Under the pieces are notes generated by a model. That model did no database searches. It was not told the DNA's origin and saw nothing but the letters and a program-made list of their open reading frames with translations. A stretch of DNA of 64,000 nucleotides, from NCBI RefSeq assembly GCF_014199205.1, contig NZ_JACIJD010000005.1, forward strand, positions 184,549 to 248,548, in the 5' to 3' direction. The position numbers were made by a program, and so were the translations under genes. This document shows positions 21,028 to 30,822 of this stretch, piece by piece. Numbering within the stretch: position 1 is the first letter of the stretch; each line of letters begins with the position of its first letter. The DNA is from Muricoccus pecuniae (GTDB lineage Bacteria; Pseudomonadota; Alphaproteobacteria; Acetobacterales; Acetobacteraceae).

Positions 21028-24000
21028 CTACTCGGCCGGCTGCGCCAGGGCGCGCGGCTCCCGGCGCCGCAGCCGGTCCAGGGCGAGATAGACGACCGGC
21101 GTGGTGTAGAGCGTCAGAAGCTGGGAGACGACCAGACCGCCGATGATCGCAATGCCGAGCGGCGCCCGGAGCTCCGATCCCGTGCCCGTGCCCAGCGCCA
21201 GCGGCACGGCGCCGAGCAGGGCGGCCAGGGTCGTCATCAGGATCGGGCGGAAGCGCTCGCGGCAGGCGGCTAGGATCGCCTCCTCGCTGCTCCCACCCTT
21301 CTCCCGCTCGTGCTCCAGCGCGAAGTCCACCATCATGATCGCGTTCTTCTTCACGATTCCCAGCAGCAGGATCACGCCGATCAGCGCGATCACCGTCAGC
21401 GGCGTGCTCGTGGCCAGCAGGGCCAGCAGCGCGCCGAGCCCCGCGGTGGGCAGGGTGGAGATGATCGTGATGGGGTGGATGAAGCTCTCGTAGAGCACGC
21501 CGAGCGTGACGTAGATCGCGAGGAAGGCGCCGAGGATCAGGAAGGGCATGTCCCGGGCGAAGGACTGCGCGGCTGCCGCGTTGCCGCCGAATTGCGGGCG
21601 GATGCTGGCCGGCAGCCGCACCTGGCGCTGCACCTCCTCGATCCGCTCGCGCACCTCCTCCACGCTCAGCGCCTCGTCGGGGTTGAAGGAGATGGCGGCG
21701 GCGGGGAAGCCGCCCTGATGCGTCACGGCCAGCGGCGCCGAGGCCGCCACCACGCGCGCGACGGCCGAGAGCGGCACCTGCGTGGTCCCCGCGCCGGGCA
21801 GGAAGATGCGGGAGAGGTCGGGCGGGCCCTGCTGCAGCGCGGGGTCGATCTCCAGCACGACGCGGTACTGGTTGCGGGAGCGGTAGATCGTCGAGACCTG
21901 GCGCTGGGAGAAGGCGTTGTTCAGCGTTGCGTTGATCTCGGACTGCTCGACGCCCAGGCGCGCGGCGGCGGCGCGGTCCACCTCCACCCGCGTGACGAGG
22001 CCGGCGCGGTCCTGGTCGCTCGTCACGTCGTTGATGCCGGGCACGTTGCGCAGGGCCTGGACCATGGTCTGCGTCCACTCACGCAGCTCCTCGATGTCGC
22101 TTCCGAGCAGCACGTAGGAGAAGCGGCCGCTGTCCTGCCGCCCGCCGATGCGGATGTCCTCGTTCGCCCAGAGAAAAACGCCTGCCCCCGCGATCCGGCC
22201 GAGCGGGGCGCGCAGCCGCGCGATCACCGCATCGGCCGAGATCCCGCGTTCCTCCCGCGGCTTGAGGGTAATGTAGATGAAGCCGCGGTTGGAGGCGCCC
22301 GCGCCGCCGCTGCTGCCGACCGTGGCGGCGACGGATTCCACCGCCGGATCCGCCGCGATCGTCTCCACCGCGCGCCGCTGGAGCGTCTCCATCGTGGCGA
22401 AGGAAGTGTCGGGCGCGGCCTGGGTCATGCCCTGGAGAAGTCCCGTGTCCTGCGCCGGCAGGAACCCCTTGGGGATGACGATGTAGAGCCACACGGTCAG
22501 CCCCATCAGCCCGAAGGTCGCCAGCAGCATCAGCCAGCGGAAGCGCAGTAGGAAGGCGAGGCTGCGGAGATAGCCGCGCGTCGTCGCGCCCAGCGCGCCC
22601 TCGAAGCCGCGGGCCAGGAGGCCGGGCGGGCGTGGCGGGCCGTCGCGCTCCAGCCAGGCCGCCATCATGGGCGTGAGGGTGAGGGACACCACGCCGGAGA
22701 TGCCGACCGCGACGGCGAGGGTGACGGAGAACTCGCGGAAGATGCGCCCGATGATGCCGCCCATGGCGAGCAGCGGGATGAAGACCGCGATCAGCGAGAC
22801 GGTGATGGAGAGGACGGTGAAGCCGATCTCCCGCGCCCCGGCCAGCGCCGCCTGGAGCGGCGGCAGTCCGCGCTCGCGGTGGCGGGCCATGTTCTCGATC
22901 ATGACGATGGCGTCGTCCACGACGAAGCCGACGCAGATGGTCAGCGCCATGAGGGAGAGGTTGTTGAAGGAGTAGCCGATCCACCACATCACGCCGACCG
23001 TGCCGAGAAGGGAGAGCGGCACGGAGGCGCTGGCGGCGAGGATGGGCGCCCAGCTCCTGAGGAAGACGGCGACGACGCCCACCACCAGCCCGATCGTCAG
23101 CGCCAGCGTCAGCCGCACCTCCTCTACCGAGGCGCGGATGGTGGTGGAGCGATCGCTCAGCACGTCGAGCCGCACGCCGGCCGGCACCCAGGATTCCACC
23201 TGGGGGATCATGGCTCGGATGCCGTCCAGCACCTCGATGATGTTGGCGTCGGCCTGCTTGCGGATCATCAGCAGGATGGCGGGGCGGCCGTTGAACCAGC
23301 CGGCCTGCCGCCGGCTGCGCGTGCCGTCCTCCACCCGCGCGATGTCGGCCAGCCGGACGATGGCGCCGCCCTGCGCCTTCACCACGATCTCGCGATAGGC
23401 GTCGGCACTGTCGATGCGGTCGTTGGTGCGGATGGCGGCCGACTGCTCCGGCCCCTCGATGAAGCCGGTGGCCTGGGTGACGTTGGAGCGGGTGATGGCG
23501 AGGCGGACCCCCTCCATCGAGATGCCGGCCGCCGCCGCGGCGGAGGGATCGACGGCCACGCGCACGGCTGGCTGATCGCCGCCGCTCACCTCGACCTGGG
23601 CCACGCCGGGCACCTGGGCCAGGCGCTGGGCGACGAGGCTGTCCGCGATGTCGTAGACGGCCGGGCCCGCCAGCGTCTCCGAGGTCATCGCCAGGATCAT
23701 GATCGGCGCGTCGGCCGGGTTGATCTTGCGGATGGTCGGCGGGTTGGGCAGGCCGGAGGGAAGGTCCTGCCGCGCGCCGTTCACCGCCGCCTGCACGTCC
23801 TGCGCCGCCTCGCGCTGCGTGCGGGCAAGGTCGAACTGGATGATGACCCGCGTGCTCCCGAGGGAGGAGACGGAGGTCATCTCCGTCACCCCCGGGATGG
23901 TGCCGATGCGCCGCTCCAGCGGGGCCGCGACCGTGCTCGCCATCGTCTCCGGGCTGGCGCCGGGCTGGTTGGCGATGACGACGATGGTGGGGATGTCCAC

Positions 24001-24117
24001 CCGCGGCATGGAGGCCACGGGCAGGCGGAACATCGCCACCAGCCCGAACAGCGCGATGCCGATCGCCAGGAGGGAGGTGGCGATGGGCCGGGCGATGAAG
24101 GGGCCCGAAATGCTCAT
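21028..24117 (-). CDS. RND multidrug efflux permease, MdtC-like
   Basis: This 1029-aa inner-membrane proton-driven transporter has the usual RND plan: TM1 (ATSLLAIGIALFGLVAMF), large periplasmic porter loop, TM2-6 block, TM7, second loop and TM8-12. The central motif GFVVDDAIVMIENMARH carries the proton-relay Asp pair. It begins MSISGPFIARPIATSLL, the MdtB/MdtC/AcrB-type start. It lies 10 nt after a second RND gene of similar size, the arrangement of heteromeric MdtBC pumps. It ends the four-gene operon. Substrates cannot be read from sequence. Confidence 0.93.
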   Translation of the reverse strand: MSISGPFIARPIATSLLAIGIALFGLVAMFRLPVASMPRVDIPTIVVIANQPGASPETMASTVAAPLERRIGTIPGVTEMTSVSSLGSTRVIIQFDLARTQREAAQDVQAAVNGARQDLPSGLPNPPTIRKINPADAPIMILAMTSETLAGPAVYDIADSLVAQRLAQVPGVAQVEVSGGDQPAVRVAVDPSAAAAAGISMEGVRLAITRSNVTQATGFIEGPEQSAAIRTNDRIDSADAYREIVVKAQGGAIVRLADIARVEDGTRSRRQAGWFNGRPAILLMIRKQADANIIEVLDGIRAMIPQVESWVPAGVRLDVLSDRSTTIRASVEEVRLTLALTIGLVVGVVAVFLRSWAPILAASASVPLSLLGTVGVMWWIGYSFNNLSLMALTICVGFVVDDAIVMIENMARHRERGLPPLQAALAGAREIGFTVLSITVSLIAVFIPLLAMGGIIGRIFREFSVTLAVAVGISGVVSLTLTPMMAAWLERDGPPRPPGLLARGFEGALGATTRGYLRSLAFLLRFRWLMLLATFGLMGLTVWLYIVIPKGFLPAQDTGLLQGMTQAAPDTSFATMETLQRRAVETIAADPAVESVAATVGSSGGAGASNRGFIYITLKPREERGISADAVIARLRAPLGRIAGAGVFLWANEDIRIGGRQDSGRFSYVLLGSDIEELREWTQTMVQALRNVPGINDVTSDQDRAGLVTRVEVDRAAAARLGVEQSEINATLNNAFSQRQVSTIYRSRNQYRVVLEIDPALQQGPPDLSRIFLPGAGTTQVPLSAVARVVAASAPLAVTHQGGFPAAAISFNPDEALSVEEVRERIEEVQRQVRLPASIRPQFGGNAAAAQSFARDMPFLILGAFLAIYVTLGVLYESFIHPITIISTLPTAGLGALLALLATSTPLTVIALIGVILLLGIVKKNAIMMVDFALEHEREKGGSSEEAILAACRERFRPILMTTLAALLGAVPLALGTGTGSELRAPLGIAIIGGLVVSQLLTLYTTPVVYLALDRLRRREPRALAQPAE

Positions 24118-24127
24118 GCCAGAATGC

Positions 24128-27100
24128 TCATTCCGCCGGTGCCGCGACCGCGCGCCGCCCCCCGAGCCGCATCCGCACCCATTCGAGGGCGAGATAGACC
24201 GAGGGCGTGGTGAAGAGCGTCACGAATTGCGAGAGGACCAGGCCGCCGACGATGGAAACGCCGAGCGGCAGCCGCAACTCCGACCCCGCGCCGTGGCCGA
24301 GTACGAGGGGCAGCGCGCCGAGCAGTGCCGCCAATGTCGTCATGGTGATCGGGCGGAAGCGCAGCACCGCCGCCTCCACGATGGCGTCGCGCGGGGCCAT
24401 GCCGCGGTCCCGCTGCGCCTCCAGCGCGAAGTCGATCATCATGATCGCGTTCTTCTTCACGATGCCCATCAGCAGGAGGATGCCGATGATGCCGACGACC
24501 GAGAGGTCGAGCCCGAACAGCTCCAGCGCCAGCAGCGCCCCGATCCCCGCCGAGGGCAGGGTGGAGAGGATGGTCAGCGGGTGGACGAGGCTCTCATAGA
24601 GGACGCCGAGGGTGATGTAGATCACCACCACCGCGGCGAGGATGAGCCAGGGCTGGCTGCGGAGGGAGGAGTTGAACTCCGCCGCATCCCCGGCGAAGCG
24701 CCCGGTGATGGTCGCGGGCACGCCGAGGCGGCGCTGCGCTTCCCCGATGGCCGAGACCGCCCCGCCGAGCGAGACGCCCTCGGCGAGGTTGAAGGAATAG
24801 GTCACGGCGGGAAACTGGTTCTCCCGCGTCACCTGCAGCGGCCCGCTTCCCCGCCCGATCCGCGCGACTTCCGAGAGCGGGACGACGCTCGCCGTGCCGT
24901 CCGTGCTGCCGGCCACGCGCAGCAGGCCGAGGCGGGTGGGGTCCGCCAGGAAGTCCTCGCCCGCTTCCAGGATCACGCGGTACTGGTTGTTCTGGGCGTA
25001 GATGGTCGAGATCTGGCGCTGGCCGAAGGCGTCGTAGAGGGCGTCGTCGACCGCCTGCATCGTCACGCCCAGCCGGCCGGCGCGGGCGCGGTCCACCTCC
25101 ACCGTGATCCGCAGCCCGTCCTGCTGCTGGTCGCTGGAGAGGTCGGTCAGCTCCGGCAGGGCGCGCAGGGCCTCCAGGATGCGGGGAGACCAGCGCGCCA
25201 GCTCGGCGGCGTCCGCGTCCACCACGGTGAACTGGTACTGGGTGGTGCCGGCACGCGCGCCGATCTGGATGTCCTGCACGGCCTGGGGATAGCTGACGAT
25301 CCCCGCGATCCCGGCCAGGCGCGGGGAGAGGCGCGCGATCACCTCCTGTGCCGTCAGGTCCCGCGTCTCGCGCGGCCGCAGCACCGCCGTCACCCGCCCG
25401 CCGTTGAGCGTCGCGTTCACCGTGCCCGCGCCGACGACGGAGGTGACCGCCTCCACCGCCGGGTCGGACCGAACGACCTCCGCCACGGCGCGCTGCAATT
25501 CCGACATGCGGGCGAAGGAGACGTCGCCCGGCGCCTCGGTGGCGATCTGGATGAGGCCCGTGTCCTGCGGGGGAAGGAACCCCTTGGGGATGACGACGTA
25601 GAGCCAGCCGGTCAGCGCCACCGTCCCGATGGCGACGAGCAGCGTCAGCGCCTGGGCGCGCAGCGTGACCTCCAGCGCGCGGCGATAGGCGTGCAGCAGG
25701 GCGTCGAACACCCGGTCGGAGGCCCGGGCGATCCGGCCCTTGCTCTCCCTGGCCGGGCGCAGCAGCAGCGCGCACATCATGGGCGTGAGGGTAAGGGAGA
25801 CGACCATGGAGACGAGGACGGTGGCCGTCAGCGTCTGCGCGAACTCGCGGAACAGCCGGCCGACCACCCCCTCCATGAAGAGCAGCGGGATGAAGACGGC
25901 GATGAGCGAGACGGTGAGGGAGACGATGGTGAAGGCGATGCCGCGCGCGCCCTCATAGGCTGCGGCGAGCGGCGCCATGCCCTCCTCGATGTGGCGGACG
26001 ATGTTCTCGATCATGACGATCGCGTCGTCCACCACGAAGCCCGTCGCGATCACCAGGGCCATGAGGGAGAGGTTGTCGAGCGAGAAGCCCATCCAGGACA
26101 TCACGGCGAAGGTGCCGATGATGGAGAGCGGCAGCGAAACCGCAGGCACGATGGTTGCCCGCCCCGAATGCAGGAACAGCCAGATCACCGCGACGACGAG
26201 CACGGTGGAGAGGACGAGGGTCAGCTCCACCTCCCGCACGGAGGCGCGGATCGTCTCCGTGCGGTCCGACACGACGGACATGGCGATGCCGGCCGGCAGC
26301 CCGCGCTCGAGGTCGGGGAGCTGGGTGCGGATGCGGGCCACCGTGTCCACGATGTTCGCACCGGGCTGGCGCTGCACATCGAGGATGACGGCGGGCCGGC
26401 CGTTGAACCAGGCGCCGTTGCGGTCGTTCTCCAGCCCTTCCTGCGCCGTGCCGAGATCCCGCAGCCGGACAGGCGCCTCGTTGCGATAGGCCACGATCAC
26501 CTCGGCGAACTCGCCGGGGGCGGTGATCTGGTCGTTCGCCATGATGGTGGAGGCCTGGCGCGCACCGTCCAGCGAGCCCTTGGGCGTGTTGGCGTTCGCC
26601 CCCGTCACGGCGGTGCGGACATCGGCCATGGAGAGGCCGTAGGCGGCCAGCCGGGCCGGGTCGATCCGCAGCCGGACGGCCGGGCGCATGTTGCCCTGCA
26701 CCGTCACGCGGCCGACGCCCGCGGACTGGGAGAGCTTCTGCGCGAGCAGCGTGTCGGCCGTGTCCGAGAGCCGCGCGATGGGCAGGGTGTCGGAGGTCAG
26801 GGCGAGGGTGATGATCGGCGGGTCCGCCGGGTTCACCTTCGCGTAGACCGGGGGATAGGGGAGGGTCGTCGGCAGCGTGCCGCGCGCGGCGTCCAGCGCC
26901 GCCTGCACGTCCTGCGCCGCCTCCTCGATGTCCTTGTCCAGCGCGAACTGGATGGCGATGCGGCTGGTGCCGGGGCCGGAGGTGGAGGTCATCACCGAGA
27001 CCCCGGCGATCTGCCCGAGCTGGCGCTCCAGCGGCGCGGTGACCAGCAGCGCCACCGTGTCGGGCGCCGCGCCGGGCAGCTGGGTGGAGACCTCGATCGT

Positions 27101-27229
27101 CGGGAACTCGACCTCGGGCAGGGAGGAGACGGGCAGCCGCCAGTAGCCCCAGAGACCCACGAGCAGCACGGCGACCGACAGGAGCGTCGTCGCCACGGGC
27201 CGCGAGATGAAAGGGGCCGAGATGTTCAA
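24128..27229 (-). CDS. RND multidrug efflux permease, MdtB-like
   Basis: The 1033-aa RND transporter begins MNISAPFISRPVATTLLSVAVLL. The relay region GFVVDDAIVMIENIVRHIEEG is intact and QYQFTVVDADAAEL is in the second porter loop. Its start overlaps the stop of the membrane-fusion gene by 4 nt. Together with the MdtC-like gene downstream it likely forms a B2C heterotrimer as known for MdtBC. High similarity in architecture of the two genes indicates an old tandem duplication. Confidence 0.93.
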   Translation of the reverse strand: MNISAPFISRPVATTLLSVAVLLVGLWGYWRLPVSSLPEVEFPTIEVSTQLPGAAPDTVALLVTAPLERQLGQIAGVSVMTSTSGPGTSRIAIQFALDKDIEEAAQDVQAALDAARGTLPTTLPYPPVYAKVNPADPPIITLALTSDTLPIARLSDTADTLLAQKLSQSAGVGRVTVQGNMRPAVRLRIDPARLAAYGLSMADVRTAVTGANANTPKGSLDGARQASTIMANDQITAPGEFAEVIVAYRNEAPVRLRDLGTAQEGLENDRNGAWFNGRPAVILDVQRQPGANIVDTVARIRTQLPDLERGLPAGIAMSVVSDRTETIRASVREVELTLVLSTVLVVAVIWLFLHSGRATIVPAVSLPLSIIGTFAVMSWMGFSLDNLSLMALVIATGFVVDDAIVMIENIVRHIEEGMAPLAAAYEGARGIAFTIVSLTVSLIAVFIPLLFMEGVVGRLFREFAQTLTATVLVSMVVSLTLTPMMCALLLRPARESKGRIARASDRVFDALLHAYRRALEVTLRAQALTLLVAIGTVALTGWLYVVIPKGFLPPQDTGLIQIATEAPGDVSFARMSELQRAVAEVVRSDPAVEAVTSVVGAGTVNATLNGGRVTAVLRPRETRDLTAQEVIARLSPRLAGIAGIVSYPQAVQDIQIGARAGTTQYQFTVVDADAAELARWSPRILEALRALPELTDLSSDQQQDGLRITVEVDRARAGRLGVTMQAVDDALYDAFGQRQISTIYAQNNQYRVILEAGEDFLADPTRLGLLRVAGSTDGTASVVPLSEVARIGRGSGPLQVTRENQFPAVTYSFNLAEGVSLGGAVSAIGEAQRRLGVPATITGRFAGDAAEFNSSLRSQPWLILAAVVVIYITLGVLYESLVHPLTILSTLPSAGIGALLALELFGLDLSVVGIIGILLLMGIVKKNAIMMIDFALEAQRDRGMAPRDAIVEAAVLRFRPITMTTLAALLGALPLVLGHGAGSELRLPLGVSIVGGLVLSQFVTLFTTPSVYLALEWVRMRLGGRRAVAAPAE

Positions 27230-28530
27230 TTCGCGCTTCCCTGCGCGTCGGCCGTGCGGCGCGGGCGGGGGCCGGCGGGGCGGGCGGGGGCGGTGTCGTC
27301 GGCGACGGCCACCGCGGTGCCCGCGCTCAGCCGCAGCCCGCCCGAGGTCACCACGCGCTCCCCGGGCTGGAGGCCGGACTGCACCACCGCCTCGGCCTGC
27401 GTCGTCTGCCCGATCGTGACGGGCCGCTGCTCCACCGTGCGGTCCTCGCGGATGACGAAGGCGTAGTTCCCCTCCGGCCCGCGCTGGACGGAGACGAGAG
27501 GCACCACGGTCGCCCCCGGCACCACCTCGATCCGCAGGCGCAGGTTGACGAAGGCGCCGGGCCAGAGGGCGCGGTCCTCGTTGGAGAAGGTGGCCTTCGC
27601 CTTGATCGTGCCCGTGGTGGGGTCCACGGCATTGTCCACCGTCAGCAGCGTGCCGCGCGCGACCGGCGCGTTGCCCGATGAGGAATTGGGCCCCGGCAGG
27701 GTCTCCACGGGCACGGGGCCCGCGGCCATCGCCCGCATCAGGCGCGGCAGTTCCTGCTGCGGCAGGGTGAAGGTGACGCCGATGGGCGACATCTGGGTGA
27801 CCGTCACGATGCCGTTCGTGTCCGAGCCCCGCACGATATTGCCGGGATCGACCTGCCGGATGCCGACGCGCCCGGCCAGCGGCGCGCGGATGGTGGCGAA
27901 GCCGAGCTGGGTGCGCGCCTGCTCGATGGCGGCCTCGTCCTGCCTGACCTGGGCCTCCAGCATCGCCACCTGGGCGCGCTGGGTGTCCACCTGCTGCTGC
28001 GTCACCCCTGCGCCGCGGGCGAGGCTCTGGTAGCGCTGGAGGTCCACCCGGGCATTGGCGAGCTGGGCCTGGTCATAGGCCCGCTTGCCCTCGGCCTGCT
28101 GCAGCGCGGCCTGGGCGGTGCGCTCGTCCACGCGCGCCAGCACCTCCCCCTTGGCGACCTCCTGGCCCTCGCGGAAGTTCACCTCCATGAGCTGGCCGTC
28201 GATCTGCGTGCGGACGACGACGCTCTCCAGCGGCACCACCGTGCCGAGCGCGTCCACGGTGAGGGAGACGTCCCGGCGGGAGGCCTCGGCCACCGTCACC
28301 GGCACGGGAGGGCCCCCGCCGGGGCGGCGCGCGCGGCCCGCCCCGCCTGCGCCTTGGCGCGGCGCCCCGGGCCCCTGCGGCGCGACCGTGCCCTGCGGCC
28401 CCTGCGCCTCTCGCTGGTCGCGCGCCGCCGAGGGGTCCTGCACCCCGCGCCCCTGCCACCACCACCAGCCCGCCCCGCCGGCGCCGGCCAGCAGCACCAG
28501 CGCCAGGAGCCAAGCGTATCCGCGCCTCAT
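27226..28530 (-). CDS. RND efflux periplasmic adaptor (membrane-fusion protein, MdtA-like)
   Basis: The 434-aa adaptor joins inner-membrane RND pumps to an outer-membrane channel. It has an N-terminal membrane anchor (AWLLALVLLAGAGGAGWWWW), a Gln/Gly/Pro-rich low-complexity stretch (about 33-70), the lipoyl-like half domains (VRTQIDGQLMEVNFREGQEV and IRAPLAGRVGIRQVDPGNIV) flanking an alpha-hairpin rich in Gln/Ala, then beta-barrel and membrane-proximal domains. The C-terminal tail is Ala/Pro/Arg-rich. It overlaps both neighbours by 4 nt. Confidence 0.94.
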   Translation of the reverse strand: MRRGYAWLLALVLLAGAGGAGWWWWQGRGVQDPSAARDQREAQGPQGTVAPQGPGAPRQGAGGAGRARRPGGGPPVPVTVAEASRRDVSLTVDALGTVVPLESVVVRTQIDGQLMEVNFREGQEVAKGEVLARVDERTAQAALQQAEGKRAYDQAQLANARVDLQRYQSLARGAGVTQQQVDTQRAQVAMLEAQVRQDEAAIEQARTQLGFATIRAPLAGRVGIRQVDPGNIVRGSDTNGIVTVTQMSPIGVTFTLPQQELPRLMRAMAAGPVPVETLPGPNSSSGNAPVARGTLLTVDNAVDPTTGTIKAKATFSNEDRALWPGAFVNLRLRIEVVPGATVVPLVSVQRGPEGNYAFVIREDRTVEQRPVTIGQTTQAEAVVQSGLQPGERVVTSGGLRLSAGTAVAVADDTAPARPAGPRPRRTADAQGSAN

Positions 28531-29978
28531 CGGCGTATCTCCGAAACTTGGGCGGCGGCGCGCGGGCCCCAGCCACCGCCGAGCGCCCGGAACAGCCCCA
28601 CCGCTGCCTGGAAACGCCTGAGCCGCCCGGTCGACAGGTTGCGGCGGGCGGTAAAGAGCGTCGCCTGGGTGTTGAGCAGGGTGATCAGGTTGATGATGCC
28701 GCCGCGGAGCTGCTCCTCGGCGATGTTGTAGGCGCGGGCGGCGCGCGTCTCCGCCTCGCGCAGCAGCGCCTCCTGCTCCGTCGTCTCGCGCAGGGCGGCG
28801 AGGGCGCTCTCCACGTCGGAGAGGGCGGAGAGGATGGCCTGGCGATAGGTGAAGAGAAGCTCCTCCTGCTGCGCCCGGGCCAGCTCCACCCGGCCGCGCA
28901 GGGCGCCGCCGTCGAAGACGGTCTGGGCGAGGCTCGCGGCGAGGGTGGCGAACTGCGCCTCCGGCCGGAGCAGCGTGCCGAGGAGGAGGGACTGGAACCC
29001 GCCCTGGGCCGAGAGGGTGACGGAGGGCAGCAGCGCCGCCCGGGCCACCGCCACATTCGCATTGGCGGAGGCGAGGGCCGCCTCCGCCGCCAGCACGTCC
29101 GGCCGCCGCGCCAGCAACTCCGAGGGCAGGCCGGGGGAGGGGGATGGCACGTCCAGCCGGCCGAAGCCCTGGCCGGTGATCTCGATCTCCGCCGGCGCCC
29201 GCCCGACGAGCACGGCGAGGGTGGCGATGTTCTGGGAGACGGTCTGTCGCAAGGGGGGCACCGCCGCCTCCTGCTGGGCCACCACCGTCTCCTGCTGCGC
29301 GAGGTCGAGGCCCGTGGCCGTGCCCGCCGCCACCTGCTGCCGGATCACGGCCAGCACCCGGCGGGCGGCGGCGAGGTTCGCCTCCTGGATCCGCAAGGCG
29401 TCCCGCGCCTCCAGGATGGTGAAGTAGGTGTTGGCGACGGAGGCCTCGGTCGTGATGAGGGTCGTGCCGAGGTCGAATCGGGTCGCCTCGGCCGAGAGCC
29501 GGGCCGACAGGGCGGCGTTCCGGTTCAGCCCCCAGAAGTCGATCTCGTAGGAAGCGGCGAGGCTCGCGCTGTATCGCGTCACCGCCCGCGCGCCGCCGCC
29601 CGCCTCGCTGCGCTGAGCGCTACCCCCGCCGGTGACGATGGGCAGCAGGGCGGCGCCGGCGATCCGGGCGGAGGCGTCGGCCTGGCGCACCCGCGCGGCG
29701 GCCACGGCAAGGTCGAGGTTCTCGCCGGCCATGCGGGCCATCAGCCGCTCCAGCTCGGTGGAGCCGAAGCGGCGCCACCAGTTCGGGTCCGGCCAGGAGA
29801 CGGGGGCGCGCGAATCGGCTTCGCGGAACCGGTTGGGCCCGGCCGCCACGGCCGGGACGGGATCGGGGAGGAGGGCGCAGCCCGAGGGGAGCGCGCCGAG
29901 GATCGCGCCCAGGATGAGCCTGTTGGCGCCCCGCCGCGTGGGCGCGGGGGGAGGAAGGGTCGGAACTGCTTGTCGCAC
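28527..29978 (-). CDS. outer-membrane efflux lipoprotein, NodT/OprM family
   Basis: The 483-aa TolC-like channel subunit starts at GTG 29978. A signal region precedes a lipobox-like LPSGCALL, implying N-terminal acylation. Two repeats of the outer-membrane efflux domain follow (for example LAASYEIDFWGLNRNAAL and LSAQGGFQSLLLGTLL). Motif DNP-like PDPNWWRRFGSTELERLM is typical of NodT proteins. It is the first gene of the operon, reversed from the usual order in which the channel gene is last. It is divergent from the sulfite-oxidase-like gene over a 145-nt gap. Confidence 0.92.
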   Translation of the reverse strand: MRQAVPTLPPPAPTRRGANRLILGAILGALPSGCALLPDPVPAVAAGPNRFREADSRAPVSWPDPNWWRRFGSTELERLMARMAGENLDLAVAAARVRQADASARIAGAALLPIVTGGGSAQRSEAGGGARAVTRYSASLAASYEIDFWGLNRNAALSARLSAEATRFDLGTTLITTEASVANTYFTILEARDALRIQEANLAAARRVLAVIRQQVAAGTATGLDLAQQETVVAQQEAAVPPLRQTVSQNIATLAVLVGRAPAEIEITGQGFGRLDVPSPSPGLPSELLARRPDVLAAEAALASANANVAVARAALLPSVTLSAQGGFQSLLLGTLLRPEAQFATLAASLAQTVFDGGALRGRVELARAQQEELLFTYRQAILSALSDVESALAALRETTEQEALLREAETRAARAYNIAEEQLRGGIINLITLLNTQATLFTARRNLSTGRLRRFQAAVGLFRALGGGWGPRAAAQVSEIRR

Positions 29979-30123
29979 GCGATCATTGTAGGCCGGATGG
30001 GACCCGCCCCCTATGCCCCGTTACCCTTCGCCACTGATCGCCGGGAACGGTCGCGCACGCCTCCGGCGCGAAACCGGCGGCGGGGGCGTTGCATCCCGGG
30101 CCATCCGCGCGCACCTCTGCGGC

Positions 30124-30822
30124 ATGAGCAAGGACAGCGCGCCCGAGGGCAAGCCCGGCGGAACCCCGGAAGGGGTCCTGGAGGGGATTAAGGAGAAACT
30201 GGTCCGCACCAAGGAGCTCTGGGCGGAGCAGGGACGTCTGCTGACCGGCACCGCCGGCGATCCCGAGCGGGACCGGCTGCCGCCGGGCCAGCGGCTGGTG
30301 ACGGACTGGCCGGTGCTGGACCTCGGCATCCAGCCCGCCGTCTCCGAGGCCGCTGCCCGGCTGGACATCGACGGGCTGGTGGAGGCCCCGCTCTCCCTCT
30401 CCTGGGCCGAGCTGATGGCGCTTCCCCAGGAGGAGCGGCGCAACGACATCCACTGCGTCACCCAGTGGTCCCGCTACGACAACGACTGGCGCGGCATCTC
30501 CGTGACCGACCTCCTCGCCCGTGCCCGCCCGCGGCCCGAGGCGCGCTTCGTGACGATGGAGTCGCATGACGGCTACACCACGAACCTGCCGCTGGCCGAC
30601 CTCGACCGGCCGGAGAACCTCCTGGCTACCCACTGGGAGGGCCAGCCGCTGACCCGCCAGCACGGCGGGCCGCTGCGCCTCGTCGTGCCGCATCTCTACT
30701 TCTGGAAGAGCCCGAAGTGGATCCGGCGGATCACCCTGATCCCCGATGACCGTCCCGGCTTCTGGGAGGTGCGCGGCTACCACGACCGCGGCGACCCCTG
30801 GAAGGAGGAGCGCTACTCCTGA
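30124..30822 (+). CDS. sulfite-oxidase-like molybdopterin-domain protein
   Basis: This 232-aa protein carries a single oxidoreductase molybdopterin-binding domain (sulfite oxidase/YuiH/MsrP superfamily). The conserved Cys that would ligate molybdenum lies in DIHCVTQWSRYDNDW, with ESHDGYTTNLPL, HGGPLRLVVPHLYFWKSPKW and WEVRGYHDRGDPW matching the soluble family. No Tat signal or heme domain is visible, so it is probably cytosolic. ATG 30124 is chosen because the earlier frame (from 30013) shows no likeness. The 3' end overlaps the apparent CTG start of folK. Electron partner is unknown. Confidence 0.85.
   Translation: MSKDSAPEGKPGGTPEGVLEGIKEKLVRTKELWAEQGRLLTGTAGDPERDRLPPGQRLVTDWPVLDLGIQPAVSEAAARLDIDGLVEAPLSLSWAELMALPQEERRNDIHCVTQWSRYDNDWRGISVTDLLARARPRPEARFVTMESHDGYTTNLPLADLDRPENLLATHWEGQPLTRQHGGPLRLVVPHLYFWKSPKWIRRITLIPDDRPGFWEVRGYHDRGDPWKEERYS

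Noticed and set aside
23699..27466. 1255-codon plus-strand open frame across the RND genes
   Set aside because: Same cause: antisense shadow of two clear RND pumps; composition is dominated by Arg, Gly, His and Asp.
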